DNA from: Prorocentrum cordatum
Lineage: Eukaryota; Sar; Dinophyceae; Prorocentrales; Prorocentraceae
Assembly: GCA_963575745.1 (NCBI GenBank)
Contig: CAUYUJ010020726.1
Span: 83,469-147,468 of the forward strand
DNA: 64,000 nt
Reading direction: 5' to 3'
Of the stretch, positions 52,099 through 63,190 are shown piece by piece. The translations under genes were made by a program, and so were the position numbers. Position 1 is the first letter of the stretch; every line of letters begins with the position of its first letter. The notes beneath the pieces were generated by a model. The model was not told the origin of the DNA, made no database searches, and saw nothing but the letters and a program-made list of their open reading frames with translations.

Positions 52099-53050
52099 CC
52101 TCGGGCAACGTTCCCCCCAGCGCTCGCCCTCCCGACCGATCCGGCAGGGGCTGGCCGCTCGGAGCGGCAGTGGACCGTCCTCGGCGCAAGCGATCGCGCG
52201 AGGCGGCAGGCAGGCAGAGAGGGAGGGGCGGGCGGGCGGGCGTGGCGGGGCAGGCGGGCAGGCGGGGGCAGGCGCGGGGCGTTCCGGGAGCAGCCTCGCG
52301 CTCGAGGGCTGGAGGGGGCGAGATCTCTTCCACGGCGGGAGCCAGCGTCAGGCTGGCGGAAGCCGGCGGAAGTAAACATCGGCCCCCCAAGAGATGGCAA
52401 GGCGTCTGCATCGTGCAGGGGACAAAAACATCGACCCTGGTCGATTGATGCCTCTGGTGGGGCAAGCGAGGGGGTCCCTCTCCTCCGCGCCCCCTCCTCG
52501 CTCTGCAGACACCCGATGTTTGCAACGTGGCTCCCCATAGGTCTTGCCCCCTCTCTCCGGGGACCAGTTTTTCATCCCGAGTCGTTCTTTGACGGTCCTG
52601 GGGGCCTCTAGTAGCCGAAAATTGCCAGAGTCTCTCTGCCGTGATTGTTTCACGACGCAAGGAGGCCAGGGTCCTCCTCTATGTTCGGCGGCGCGCCGAG
52701 GGGAGCAGTGAGATGGGGGAGGCCTTAGCAGAAGGCGGTGTGGCTGATCGGAGGCCCCCCGGCCTTTGAGAAGCCTTCTGTGGCTTCGGAGAACATCCAG
52801 ACAGCTTCTCAGCGGCCAGAGGCCTTCTGAGTTCTCTGAGAAAGCTCCTCCTCTCTGGCAGGCGGCTTTTCGGAGAGGAGACCGAACGAGGCAACAACAA
52901 CCGTATCAAACCCAGCGCATCGAACCTCGCCCCCGTTTTGCTGGCCAGGACCACTGCTGTGCCATCTCAGACCCCCAGCCGACTCCAGCTCCTCTCTGCT
53001 CCTCCCCGCCCTCCCCCCCCCTCGGCCTTGGCTGGCTGGGCGGGCCCGGG
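52099..53050. other. no gene recognised
   Basis: GC-rich, with GGCGGGCGGGCGTGGCGGGG-type runs at 52220-52290 and GAGGCCTTCTGAG / GAAGCCTTCTGTGG repeats at 52770-52840. I see no convincing exon. Confidence 0.35.
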
Positions 53051-53055
53051 CCGCC

Positions 53056-53160
53056 AAGGCGGTGAACGTCCTGGGCTGCTACGGCACGGAGACGGCGGCT
53101 CCGCTGCCTGCGCCGTTGGGGGAGCGCCTCTGCAGCCTTTCACTGGCTGCGTCCGAGGGG
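53056..53160 (+). CDS. candidate exon, unknown protein
   Basis: After GGCCGCCAAG|G the reading is AVNVLGCYGTETAAPLPAPL, then GERLCSLSLAAS. The acceptor fits AG|G and codon third positions are G/C. It passes without a clear donor into the GGA tract that precedes the composite repeat. No domain is recognised. Confidence 0.3.
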
Positions 53161-53189
53161 CCGTGCTGCACGAAGAGGAAAGAGAGCAG

Positions 53190-54060
53190 AAGGACGATGG
53201 AGGAGCTGGGATGGAGGAGGGGCAGGAGGAGGGGGAGGGGGAGGAGGTGGACCAGTGTAAACCCAAACTTCATCAACGACGTTGCAATTCACCCTCCCTC
53301 CAAGCTCACTCTTCATAGGCCCCAGCAGTGGTTAGTTTTCACAGAGGGAAGTGCCCCGTTGGAAGACAACCGTTTGAACATCCTGAACTGTGCAAGAGCA
53401 CGCTTCCTGGGGTTTCAACGCCGCGAATCACCGTGGCTCTTGCGTGTTGGCGATCCAGAATTGTGCCGTAACGCAGTTCCTGGGACTTTCACAGCGAATC
53501 GAAGCAACTGTTGCGCCCAAGACAGTCCGACATACTGCCAAAACGCAATGTCTGGTACGTTGACCATGATATTCTTTGAAGCTGTTGAACACTCTTAAAA
53601 CGAATGCGCGCCGCGTTAACGCGAGAGCCACATTTTGAAAAGGAACCTCCCTCCGTCTGCGAAGCGGTTGCACGTTTTTGGCAGAAAGGATGTGCGAGTG
53701 GAGAAAACGATACTCACACTTGACGGGGACCTTTGTCCATCTGTGACACCTTTGCAATCTTTGAAGACGAAGGCGCGCTGAGGTGCAGAGCGATTCACAT
53801 GTTGAGAACGGCCAGCCCTTTTCATTTGTGAAGCTTTACCATGTGTTTCAGACGATTGCGCGCGGCGCTAGGGCGAGAACAACATTTTGAGCATGTAGGC
53901 GAGAACCACATTTTGATAGGGGCCCGCCCTCCATCCGTGAAGTGGTTGCAAGTTTTTAATCTTCAGGCTCACAACTGTTAAGACTCAGGCGAAACGCCAG
54001 GCCCGCCCTTTCGACCAGCTTCAGGGTGCGACATGGAGGAACTTTGTACAAGGATAAGAA
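53190..54060 (+). repeat. GGA-linked composite repeat, unit 1
   Basis: The order is (GGA)n, then block 1 (CCAGTGTAAACCCAAACTTC, ATCAACGACGTTGCAATTCA), then block 2 (about 70 bp units with GCGCGAATCACCGTGGCT and CCAGAATTGTGCC), then block 3 (about 80-100 bp units with GCGAGAGCCACATTTTGAAA and CCGCCCTCCATCCGTGAAG). The end block is CAGGCGAAACGCCAGGCCCG. Total about 0.8 kb, followed at once by the next unit. Confidence 0.75.
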
Positions 54061-54870
54061 TGGAAGAGGAGGCGGAGGAGGAAGATGAGGCGGTGGACGA
54101 GGACCAGTGTAAACCCCACACCCAGGAATGATGTTGCAACACGCCTTCCTTCCAAGCTCCCTCTTAATAGGTACCTACAAGGATTCATCAGTATTGCGAG
54201 AAGTGCCCCAGTGAAGGACAATCGCTTGAGAATCTTTAATCGCGCGAGAACGTCATTCCTGGGGCTCTGTCGCCGCGAATCAACGTGACTGCTGCGCTCG
54301 GCAACTCCTAAGTCGAGGCAGGGCACGTTTCCTGGCATTTCAACTCCGCGAATCAACATGACTGCTGCGTTTTGACAACCATAAATCGTGCCAGAACGCC
54401 GTTCCTAGAAATTGAACCTTGAGTTCACGTGTCCGCTGGGTCCCGAGAGTCCTAAGTCGTGCCAGAACACCATTCCCGCGACTTCAATTCTACGAACGCT
54501 TAAACCAGCAACACATGTTAAGACGCATGCGCCCAGCACTGAGGCAAGAACCACATTCTGGAAAGACACCGCCCCCTATTCAAACACCAACTGCTTTTAA
54601 GCCGACTGTGCGCAGCCCTCAGGCGAGATCCACATCTTGAAAAGGACCCGCCCTCCACCCGTGAAGTTATTACAAGCTTGTAAGTCGAGTGTGCGCGGCG
54701 CTGAAGCGAGGGCCACATGGTGAAGATGGCCGCCCCTTATCCTTTAAACCTGTTGCAAAGTTCAAGCTTCAGGATCGCAGATGAAGAGGAAGTCTCAGGC
54801 GACACGCCTGACCCGCCCTACCGTCACGCCTAGGGGTGTCACGGGGAGGAGCTGCAGCCAGGAGTTTTGG
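54060..54870 (+). repeat. GGA-linked composite repeat, unit 2
   Basis: Same block order as the preceding unit. Block 1 is CCAGTGTAAACCCCACACCC at about 54099, block 2 is CGCGAATCAACGTGACTGCT, block 3 is GCGAGAACCACATTCTGGAA, and the end block is CAGGCGACACGCCTGACCCG at 54798. Confidence 0.75.
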
Positions 54871-55196
54871 CTCAGCGTGTCGTTCCACCGGGTCTGGCCC
54901 ACCGCGCTTGGGCGCGGCCCGCTATCCACTTCCTGGCCCCCAGCGTCAGCGTCCCGAGCGTCTCCGAGCACCCCACCCCGCGGGGCAGAGTGACACGCTA
55001 TCCGCTCGCAGGGTGTGAGGCGTCGCCGAGGCTGCCGCCGCGACGTGCTGCACAGAAGTTCCCGACCTCATCTGGCAAGGCAAGGGGATGGGAGAGAGGG
55101 GGGACAGCGAGGAGGGCCCCACTGCGGCAGCCGATGTGGAAGGGCGGCGTGCCCCGCCTCTGCGGGAACCGTCGTCGTGGAGCACTCCCAGCTCCG

Positions 55197-55235
55197 GAGG
55201 AGGAGGAGGAGGAGGAGGAGGAGGAGGAGGAGGAG
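55197..55235. repeat. (GGA)n microsatellite upstream of an exon
   Basis: Thirteen GGA triplets without interruption, ending at the start of the candidate exon. Confidence 0.9.
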
Positions 55236-55238
55236 GAG

Positions 55239-55339
55239 GATTCTGCACGGCTCGCCCACCCGCATGAGCCCTTGGGCACTCCGCTTTGCGGTGAAGGCGC
55301 GGTGTTCGATCTGCGAGGTCCCCCGCCAGAGTGGCCCTG
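55239..55339 (+). CDS. candidate exon, unknown protein
   Basis: Directly after the GGA tract the reading is DSARLAHPHEPLGTPLCGEG, then AVFDLRGPPPEWPW. It ends at CCCTG|GTAAGG, a strong donor (GT at 55340). No domain is recognised. A donor at the point where the reading stops being plausible is good support for an exon. Confidence 0.45.
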
Positions 55340-55664
55340 GTAAGGGGGGGGGGGCCCTGGCCGAGACCCGCGCGGCCCGACGAGCGGAACGAGGAACGGA
55401 GGGAAGGATGAGGAGGAGGAGAAAGACGAAGGACGGAAGACGGTTGACGGAAGGCGGACGACAGACGTCAGAAGACGGAAGACGAGGAGGAAGAGGAGTC
55501 ACTGGGAGGAAAGAGGTGGAGGGAGGAGGGAGGAGGGAGGATGGAGGAGGAGATGGAGGAGGATGGAGGAGGATGGAGGAAGAGGAAGGAAGGAAGGAAG
55601 AGCATCGAGGTTGTTGTGCGCTTTCTGTATTCTCTTGGCCTCCAGAGATCCCAGGAGAGGTCAG

Positions 55665-55736
55665 TATACCTCTGGAGGCCTCGGAGTCGTCGTCGTGCCC
55701 TCGATGGTCCGCCAGGAGCTCCAGAGGCTCCTGGAA
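55665..55736 (+). CDS. candidate small exon, unknown protein
   Basis: Between GGTCAG| at 55664 and GAA|GTAAGTAG at 55736/55737 the reading is YTSGGLGVVVVPSMVRQELQ, then RLLE, 24 codons. The donor is near-consensus. A purine-rich stretch (GGA, GGAAGG) lies about 60-280 bp upstream. No domain can be assigned. Confidence 0.45.
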
Positions 55737-56125
55737 GTAAGTAGTCACAGTCCTCCGACGTGGCGTTTTTTCCCAATCCCTGAGCTTCTATTCTGGCCCA
55801 TGGGGGGCATGTTTCTAGTTCGGGGCGTGCCACGAGCGGGGCGTGACGCTCTCGTGCTTCCAGTCGGATGTCCAATGATGGCAAGAGACGATCCAGAATG
55901 AAACCCAGCCTCTGGGAAGGGGCCAGGAGCTCCAGGGCACACGGATTGAATCTGCCGGACGTCGGGGGCCTGGGAAGTGGGGTGGTCCTGCGTCTCTCAC
56001 TCGACGACAGGCGTGCAGATTTCGGAGTCCACACTGGGGCTGAGTGTGCTTGCAGAGTGTCGGCCTCCCTGCCCACAGGCAGTTCAGGGGAGGGACGGGG
56101 AGATGGGTGAGGAGGCAAAGGAGCT
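55737..56125. other. no gene recognised; probable intron
   Basis: Follows the GTAAGTAG donor. Nothing supportable on either strand until the next composite repeat. Confidence 0.35.
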
Positions 56126-56870
56126 GGAGGAGGAGGATGCTGGCGATGGGCAGGAGGAGGAGGAAGAGGAGGAGGAGGAGGACCAGCGCAAAACCAAAAC
56201 TCATCAACGATGTTGGAGTAAATCCTCCCTCCGAGCTCCCTCTCCATATGCCCCTACAAGGATTCATTTCCACTGAGGACAGAGGCCCCGTAGGGAGGTA
56301 ATCACTTGAAGAGAAGCGTGCCAAAACACCATCCCTGGGATTCCAACGCAACGAATCAACTTGACTGTTTCATATCGGCGAACCCTAACCTTGCCAGAAC
56401 ATTTTTACTGGGACTTCAACACCGCGAATCATCGTAACTGTTGCGCCCTAGCAATCCTCAATCGCCCCGGAACCGAAACTTCTGAGACGTTTGCCATGGG
56501 AACCCGCGAAACGCTTGCAAATGTGTACGACGAATGTGTGCCGCGCTAGTGCGGGAGCCACACGTTGAGAAGGACCCGCTCTCAATCTGTGAAACTCTTG
56601 CACCTGTTTAAGAATAATGTGTACGGCGCTAAGGCGAGAGCCGAATTTTGAAAAGGAGCCGCCCTCAATCCGCAATCTTGTGCATCAACAACGAAATCGA
56701 ATGTGCACGGCGCTAAGGTGAGAGCTACATGTTGGAAAGGACCCAAAGGACCCGCCCTCAATCCGTGAAGCTCGTGCATATGTTTAAGACGAGCGTCCGC
56801 GGCGCTAAGGCGAGAGCCACATTTGGAAAAAAAACCACCCTCAACCCGTTAATATCTTGCAAGTGTTTCC
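56126..56870 (+). repeat. GGA-linked composite repeat, unit 3
   Basis: (GGA)n at 56126-56180, then block 1 (CCAGCGCAAAACCAAAACTC, ATCAACGATG), block 2 (CCAAAACACCATCCCTGGGA, CGCGAATCATCGTAACTG), and several block 3 units (GCTAAGGCGAGAGCCACATT, CCCGCCCTCAATCCGTGAAG). The end block with CAGGCGAAACGCC is missing here. Confidence 0.75.
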
Positions 56871-57189
56871 CAACCTTCCTGTGGAGTTGGGCCCTCGTTT
56901 CAAATTCGCAGCGCCGCGCGTCTCTCCTTCTCTCCTCCCCCCTTCCTGCCTGCCTCCTTTCCTCATCCTCGTCAGCATCATCATCCTGATACCAATCACC
57001 ACCCTCATCATTATCACCACATATTCGCCGCACCCCTCACATGGTTCGTACCTCCCTAGGCAGCTCCATCGAAGGCCCTAGCGACGGCTCTAGCAGTGCA
57101 GGAGGCTTGATCTTAAAAAAACAAAAAAATCGGCAGATCTCTTTTTTCCCTTTCGGATCGCGGCCATCAAGACGCGACGGCTCATGCTT

Positions 57190-58375
57190 GCCAGCGTTTG
57201 CCCAGCGCAAAAAAGAAGGCAGACCCCTCACACGCTTCGTGGCCCCATAGGGAGCTCCACCGATGGCCCCAGTGGCAGGGTTCGCATGCGTACCCAGGTT
57301 CATTTCGGCAGGCCCATCACCCGTTTCGTGGCCCCATACTGGGCCCCACTGAGGGCCCCAGTGACAGGGTTCACATGGGTACCCGCCCCAGTTCGGCAGA
57401 CCTCTCACACGTTTCGTGGTCCCACAGGGAGCTCCACCGCGGGCCCCAGTGGCAGGGTTCACATGGGAACCCGCTCCATATCGGCAGACCCTCACACGTT
57501 CCGTTGCTTCATAAGGGGCTCCACCAAGGGCCCCAGTGGCAGGGTGCACATGGGTACCCGCGCCATTTCGGCAGACCCTCACTCGCTTCGTGGCCCTATA
57601 GCCCCACTGGGGGCCCCAGTGGCAGGGTTCACACGAGTACCCGCCCCATATCGGCAGACCCCTCACAAGTTTCGTGGCCCCTGTAGGGAGCTTAACTGAA
57701 GGCCCCAGTGGCAGGGTTCGCATGCGTACCCAGGATCGGTTGTTTCGGCGGACCCCTCACAAGTTTCATGGCCTCAAAGGGGGCTTCACCAATGGCCCCT
57801 GTGGCAGGATTCACATAGGCATCTTCCCCATGCCGGCAGACCCCTCACACGCTTCGTGGCACCATAGGGAGCTTCACCGAGAGCCCCAGTGGCAGGGTTC
57901 ACATGGGTACCCGCCCCTTCTCGGCAGACCCCTCACACGTTCCGTGGCCCCCTACTGAGCTCCACCCGTGGCCGTAGTGGCAGGTTTTCATGGGTACCCA
58001 ACCCATGTCGGCAGACGTCGCACACGTTCCGCGGTACCAGAGGGAGCTCTACCGAGAGCTCCAGCGGCAGGGTTCACATGGGTAGCCGCTCCATATCGGC
58101 AGGCCCTTCACACGCCTCGTGACCCCATAGGGGGCCCCACCGCGGGCCCCAGTGGCAGGGTCTCATACGTTTCGTGGCCCATGGGGAGCCTCACCGAGGT
58201 CCCCAGTGGCAGGGTTCCCATGGGTACCTGCCCCAATTCGCTAGACCCCTCACACGCTTCGTTGCCCCGTAGGGGGCTCCACCGAGGGCCCCAGCGGCAG
58301 TGTTCACATGGGTACCTGCCCACACGTTTCGTGGCCCCATGGGGGGAGCTCCACCGAGGGGCACTGCTAACCCCC
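57190..58375. repeat. tandem array of about 88 bp units
   Basis: About thirteen units with GGGAGCTCCACCGAGGGCCC, CAGTGGCAGGGTTCACATGG, GTACCCGCCCC, TCGGCAGACCCCTCACACG and TTTCGTGGCCCCATA. Divergence between units is moderate and one or two are shortened, near 58150 and 58200. Open frames in all phases follow the repeat and are not genes. The sequence at 56870-57190 before it shows only a CATCATC-type patch and no gene. Confidence 0.95.
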
Positions 58376-58454
58376 CTCACGAGTTCTTGTTCATTGAGCG
58401 GTCATGTTGGTCGTTTCCATGCCAGTAGAATTGGTTTGGGTTCTTCGACAGGGT

Positions 58455-58620
58455 AGTTCTGACGAGTGTGCGCGGCGCTGAGGCGAGACGAGAATTTAGA
58501 AAACCACCCGCCCTGCATCTGTAAGGAAGGATCCGGCGAAACGCCCGGCCGCCCTTCCCATTGGCCTCGGGGTGCGGCAGGGAGGAGTTACTTTCGAGGA
58601 AGAAGAATAGAGAAGGACGA
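58455..58620 (+). repeat. GGA-linked composite repeat, partial unit
   Basis: Carries only the end of block 3 (GTGCGCGGCGCTGAGGCGAG) and the end block (CCGGCGAAACGCCCGGCCGC, then GGTGCGGCAGGGAGGAG). A GGA-containing tract follows, as at 54000-54070. Confidence 0.65.
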
Positions 58621-58689
58621 GGAGGAGCTCAGGAGGGGAAGGAAGAAGAAGAGGAGTCAGCAGAAGTTGAGGATGAGTGGAGTAGTACT

Positions 58690-58757
58690 AATAGTAGTAG
58701 TCGTCGTCGTAGCCGTAGCCGTAGTCGTAGTCGTAGTCGTAGTACTAGTAGTAGGAA

Positions 58758-58843
<86 letters not shown>

Positions 58844-58844
58844 A

Positions 58845-58895
<51 letters not shown>

Positions 58896-59090
58896 AAGTA
58901 NNNNNNNNNNNNNNNNNNNNNNNNNNNNNNNNNNNNNNNNNNNNNNNNNNNNNNNNNNNNNNNNNNNNNNNNNNNNNNNNNNNNNNNNNNNNNNNNNNNN
59001 GTAGTAGTAGTAGCAGTAGTAGTAGTAGTCGTCGTAGTAGTAGTAGTAGTAGTAGTAGTAGCAGTAGTCGCAGTAGTAGTCGTACTTTTT
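58690..59090. repeat. (TAG)n microsatellite with a 100 bp assembly gap
   Basis: TAG/AGT triplets from about 58690 to 59085 with CGT and CAG interruptions. Positions 58901-59000 are exactly 100 N, the usual size of a scaffolding gap of unknown length, so the true repeat length is unknown. Poly-Ser and poly-Val translations are artefacts. Confidence 0.95.
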
Positions 59091-59144
59091 GTATTCGTCT
59101 AAGCCGTAGTCGTGACGATAATAGTAGTAGTCGGAGTCGTAGTC

Positions 59145-59585
59145 CTCTCGTCCCTCCAGAGAGGTCCCGCCAGAGCGAGAAGGGCATCGGAATACCATAG
59201 TATTAACAAAAGGTTGTGCGCCCCTCCTTCCCCTCCAGGGGGTCCCTGCCAGAGCGAGCAGCATAGCGGAATATAGTACGATTTGCAAGGTTTATTGTCT
59301 TTCCCGCTTCTCCAGGGAGGCCCCGCCAGAGCGAAGAGGGTTTCGGAACCCTGCGTTATTTGCAAGATTTCCTGCCCCTCTCACCACTACAGGGAGGCCC
59401 CGCCAGAGCGAGGAGGGCATCGGAATACGGAAAACCATATTATTTACAAAAAGGTTTCGCACCCCTCCCACCTCTCCAGGGAGTTCCCGCCAGAGCGAGG
59501 AGGGCAGCGGAATTCCGCACTAGTTGGAAGGTTTCTTGTCCCCGCCCCCCTCCAGGGAGGCCCCGCCCGAGAGAGGAGAATACCC
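59145..59585. repeat. tandem array of about 80 bp units
   Basis: Six units with CTCCAGGGAGGCCCCGCCAG, AGCGAGGAGGGCATCGGAAT and a TTTACAAAAGG-like spacer, unrelated to the 88 bp array upstream. Confidence 0.9.
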
Positions 59586-59759
59586 GCATTGTCCCAAAAG
59601 GAAGGGGGTGCGTCCTGAACAGCCGTCCTCTCCTTCCATGCTACTTCCCCTCCTCGCCTTCGTCGGCCCTCCCATGATAATATCTTAACGTCGTGGGCCT
59701 CTTTTTTCTTGCCACTGTCGTGCCCCGTTGATCCCGCTAACCCCGTAACATCTTTATTC

Positions 59760-60380
59760 GGGGAACTCCAGCAGCATAATTGTTTAATGGATGTTCTGGA
59801 GGCCCGCAACTTATGTCAGGAAGGCTTGCGGGAGGAGCGTGCCTGCCACGCCCTACTCTAGGCATTTTTTTTCTGGGGGGGGGCGGTCAGATCTGCCACC
59901 GAATCCTAGTATACACAGGTTGTTTTTTTCAGGAGGCCCGCAGATTCTGGCCAGGCAAAGTTTGTGGACCTCCTGGAATGCCCCCAAACATAACAAACCT
60001 GTGTATAGTAGGGCTTGGTGGTACCGCTGGCCCAAACACTTACAACACTGGTGTGTACTAGGATTTGGTGGACACGCTCCTCCCGCGAGCCTTTCTGGCC
60101 AAGTTTGCGGTTCTGCTGACCCCCCAAGCAGCAAATCAAAAACACCTCTGTATAGTAGGGTTTGGTGTCGACCATTCCGAAATATTCAACAACAGTGCCA
60201 CCACCAACGAAACTTGTGTATCCTAGGGTTTGGTGGGCATGCTCCTCCGGCAAGCCTTCTGACCAAGTCTGCGGGCCTCCTGACACATAAAACAACAAAA
60301 CAACTTGTATAGTAGCGCTTGGTGGTGTTACCGACCAACAAACCAAAGAGACCTGTGTATAGTAGGGCTTGGTTGCCATC
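59760..60380. repeat. irregular tandem array with TGTATAGTAGGGTTTGGTGG
   Basis: About seven units, 50-100 bp apart, with GTGTATAGTAGGGCTTGGTG, CACGCTCCTCCCGCAAGCCT and GGCCTCCTGACA variants. It is the third unrelated array in a row. The 59586-59760 linker has no gene. Confidence 0.8.
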
Positions 60381-60509
60381 AGCGTCCTAACGAAGAGGAA
60401 CACGGAAAGAGAAGGAGGAGCAGGAGGAGGCGTAGCCGAACCAGAGAACAATTATAGAGATGCATGGTACTGGGGGGCGACCACGCGTACACGTTCTACA
60501 CTCAGTTTT

Positions 60510-60518
60510 AGAGATTGG

Positions 60519-60556
<38 letters not shown>

Positions 60557-60715
60557 AAAAGAAACAACACATATAGAGAGAGAGAAAGAGCGAGACACAT
60601 AGAGGTACACACATACACGCACATATACACACATGTGTACATACACATATGTATATTGTAGATGAGTGCATTCATCTATATAGAGATATACACATATACA
60701 TAATATTTACATGTA
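60510..60715. repeat. (GA)n, ACACATA and TATA tracts
   Basis: GAGAGA with A-rich interruptions at 60510-60600, then CACACATACAC and TATATA-type repeats up to just before the acceptor-like GTACAG at 60717-60722. Confidence 0.9.
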
Positions 60716-60722
60716 TGTACAG

Positions 60723-60818
60723 GGACTTCGGTTGCAAGACCGCGACGGGGAGGACCAGCTAGTCAACGCCCAGGTCGGCATCCTCAAGGAGCTCAAGTCC
60801 CACTGGGCGCCCATATAT
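60723..60818 (+). CDS. candidate exon, unknown protein
   Basis: After GTACAG| the reading is GLRLQDRDGEDQLVNAQVGI, then LKELKSHWAPIY, 32 codons, ending at TAT|GCATGT, a GC donor as used in dinoflagellates. The phase matches the next candidate exon exactly (both phase 0). The composition is strongly protein-like. No domain is recognised, although the Leu-spaced segment could be helical. Confidence 0.6.
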
Positions 60819-60938
60819 GCATGTTTAATTATATATGTATATACATCGAGAGAGAGAGGGAGAGAACAACAGAGAGAGAGAGAGAGAAGCAGAGAGAGAG
60901 AGAGAGAGTAGGGGGCCGATTGGATCTACAATTTGCAG
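60819..60938 (+). other. short intron with GC donor, containing (GA)n
   Basis: 120 bp between two in-phase coding segments. It starts GCATGTTTAATTATATATG, contains (GA)n at 60850-60910, and ends ATTTGCAG. GC-AG borders are common in dinoflagellate introns. Confidence 0.6.
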
Positions 60939-61085
60939 GGGCATTACAACTTCTACGAAAAACTGATCGGTGTTTCCACTGGCGTTCATTGCGAAAGCCT
61001 TGTGGCCGGCGCCGCCGACCCTGAAGGCGAGATTGTAGTGGCCTTCGGCCAGTGCCGCCGATCCGGGGCGCTCCGACTGATGTGA
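60939..61085 (+). CDS. candidate exon, unknown protein
   Basis: The reading GHYNFYEKLIGVSTGVHCES, LVAGAADPEGEIVVAFGQCR, then RSGALRLM reaches TGA at 61083-61085. It could be the last exon, or it could be cut earlier by an undetected donor. It is in phase with the exon at 60723-60818 and strongly protein-like. I do not recognise the family. Confidence 0.6.
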   Translation, partial: GHYNFYEKLIGVSTGVHCESLVAGAADPEGEIVVAFGQCRRSGALRLM

Positions 61086-62040
61086 TCCTTCTTCGCCCTC
61101 GTCCCTCCTCTCTTTTTCCCTCCCCTCCTCTCACTCAGCATTTATCCAGTGGCCGTCGGCCTATCCCGCCACCGTGCGTGGGTGGTGGGTCAGAGGCCTC
61201 ATGGATGCTGGTTGGGATCTCGTGGTTGGCTGGGACTTCTGGGGGCCTCTTGGGCGCCTCTTGGGGCTTCTTGGGGGCCTCTTGGGCCTCTTGGGGCCAC
61301 TACTTGGGGCCTCTTGGAGGCCTCCTCGGAGCCTCTTGGTGCGGGAGGGGTGGTACTCGAGTTCGGAACCCCCTCGGAGGCCACGATCCTTGTGAGGGGT
61401 GTCAAAAAACGCATCCGCCGGAAACTCGCCCCCCCCCCACCCCCACCCCCCCTTCCCCGGCAGAGCCACCCCGGCAACCCCCCCAGAGGCTGAGGCTCAG
61501 CCTCGAGGCTGTAGCTGAGACTCCTTGAAACTCACACGCCGGATCGGCGGATTTCCATCAGGACCTCGGCTTCCGACCCCCCGGGACCCGCTGGGGCCTG
61601 GGCGGGGGGGGGAGGGGCGGTATCCTGACCCGGGGCCAGTCCCCACCGTGCCCCCCCAAATTCATTCTTTCCTCCCTGGCAGGGAAGGGGCGAACCTTCC
61701 GGGACCCGCGGGGATCCCGGGGTGGCCGGGGGGCAGTGTTCTGACCAAGGCCCCCCCCCGCCCCCGGCAGGGGAGGGATAAAGGGAAGGGAACCGACTTA
61801 CGTACGACGTTCTTCATTGTTCCTCAATTTCCTCGCGACTGACGACGACAACGACCACGATAACGACAGCGTCTCTCACACGCCGAAGGGTCGGCAGATT
61901 TGGGAGTAGTCCTGCAGCCCGAAGCGGGCCCCCAGAGGCCGACAGATCTGAACGCCGGCCGTCGCGATATCATCCGCTGCGCCAGAGGTCTGGGCCAGAG
62001 AAGCAAAAAAGGACCCCAGTACGTCCATATACCATGATGT
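61086..62040. repeat. minisatellite patch and C-rich sequence, no gene
   Basis: At 61240-61345 lies another block of GGGGGCCTCTTGGG units, as at 37720-38420. The rest has C-runs (61430-61455, 61750) and repeated CGGGACCCGC / GGCAGGGGA pieces. No coding region is supported. Confidence 0.5.
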
Positions 62041-62049
62041 TCAAGGATG

Positions 62050-62565
<516 letters not shown>

Positions 62566-62583
62566 AGGTCGCGGAGGAGGAAG

Positions 62584-62760
62584 ACGTCCGAAAACCTCCG
62601 AGAGGAGGGGAAGCAGGAGGTCGATCTCCTCGTGACGAGGGAGGTGTGGGGCGCTCAGGTGGACCTTGTGGACGTGAACAAGCTGCGCTCCCAGTGCCTC
62701 CCCGAAACCCGCAACGTGCGGTCGCTGCTGGAGCATCAGAGGCGCCCACTGTCCCGTGTG
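62584..62760 (+). CDS. candidate exon, unknown protein
   Basis: Right after the GGA tract the reading is TSENLREEGKQEVDLLVTRE, VWGAQVDLVDVNKLRSQCLP and ETRNVRSLLEHQRRPLSR. Codon third positions are G/C. The acceptor is probably GGAAG| at 62583, and the donor probably CCCGT|GTGCCC near 62758. No domain is recognised. It is one of the better candidate exons of this end of the window. Confidence 0.5.
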
Positions 62761-62764
62761 CCCC

Positions 62765-63190
62765 TCTCTGAACGACGACGATGACGTCGACGAAGACGAC
62801 GATGGCGACGGCGGCGACGCATGCGACGGGCGACGGACGGCGACGACGACGTCGTGGACGACGACGTGCGCGGTCAGCAGATGACGACGACGGACGGCAG
62901 ATGGCGGCGACGGCGGCGGCGGCGACGACGGTCGAGGACGACTGTTCACACGGGGCTAGATCACCCCGTCCCGTGCTTCGCCCGGTTCGGTTTCCGGAGG
63001 AGCCGTCGAGATCTGGGCCACAGCTTACCCCAGGACATGTCCTGGGGAGGAGGGGGAGGAGGAGGAGGAGGAGGAGGAGGAGGAGGAGGAGGAGGAGGAG
63101 GAGGAGGAGGAGGAGGAGGGGGAGGAGGGGGGGAGGAGGAGGAGGAGGAGGGGGAGAGGAGGAGGGGGAGGAGGAGGAGGAGGAGGCCTG
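62765..63190. repeat. CGACGACG-rich stretch and (GGA)n
   Basis: CGACGACGACG-type low complexity at 62770-62940, a short unique piece at 62945-63040, then (GGA)n with G-runs at 63047-63188. Confidence 0.85.

Noticed and set aside
54864-54874. TTTTGGCTCA as a second relict spliced leader
   Set aside because: Only ten bases match and the terminal AAG is missing; too short to claim.
57037-57723. Repeat protein with GYxCxPCHWGPQ-like units on the minus strand
   Set aside because: The units follow the ~88 bp DNA period, which is not a multiple of three throughout, so the frame is not conserved along the array.
58690-58740. CCGTAGCCGTAG as a possible spliced-leader start
   Set aside because: It is part of the TAG/CGT triplet repeat and is not followed by the ATTTTGGCTCAAG half.
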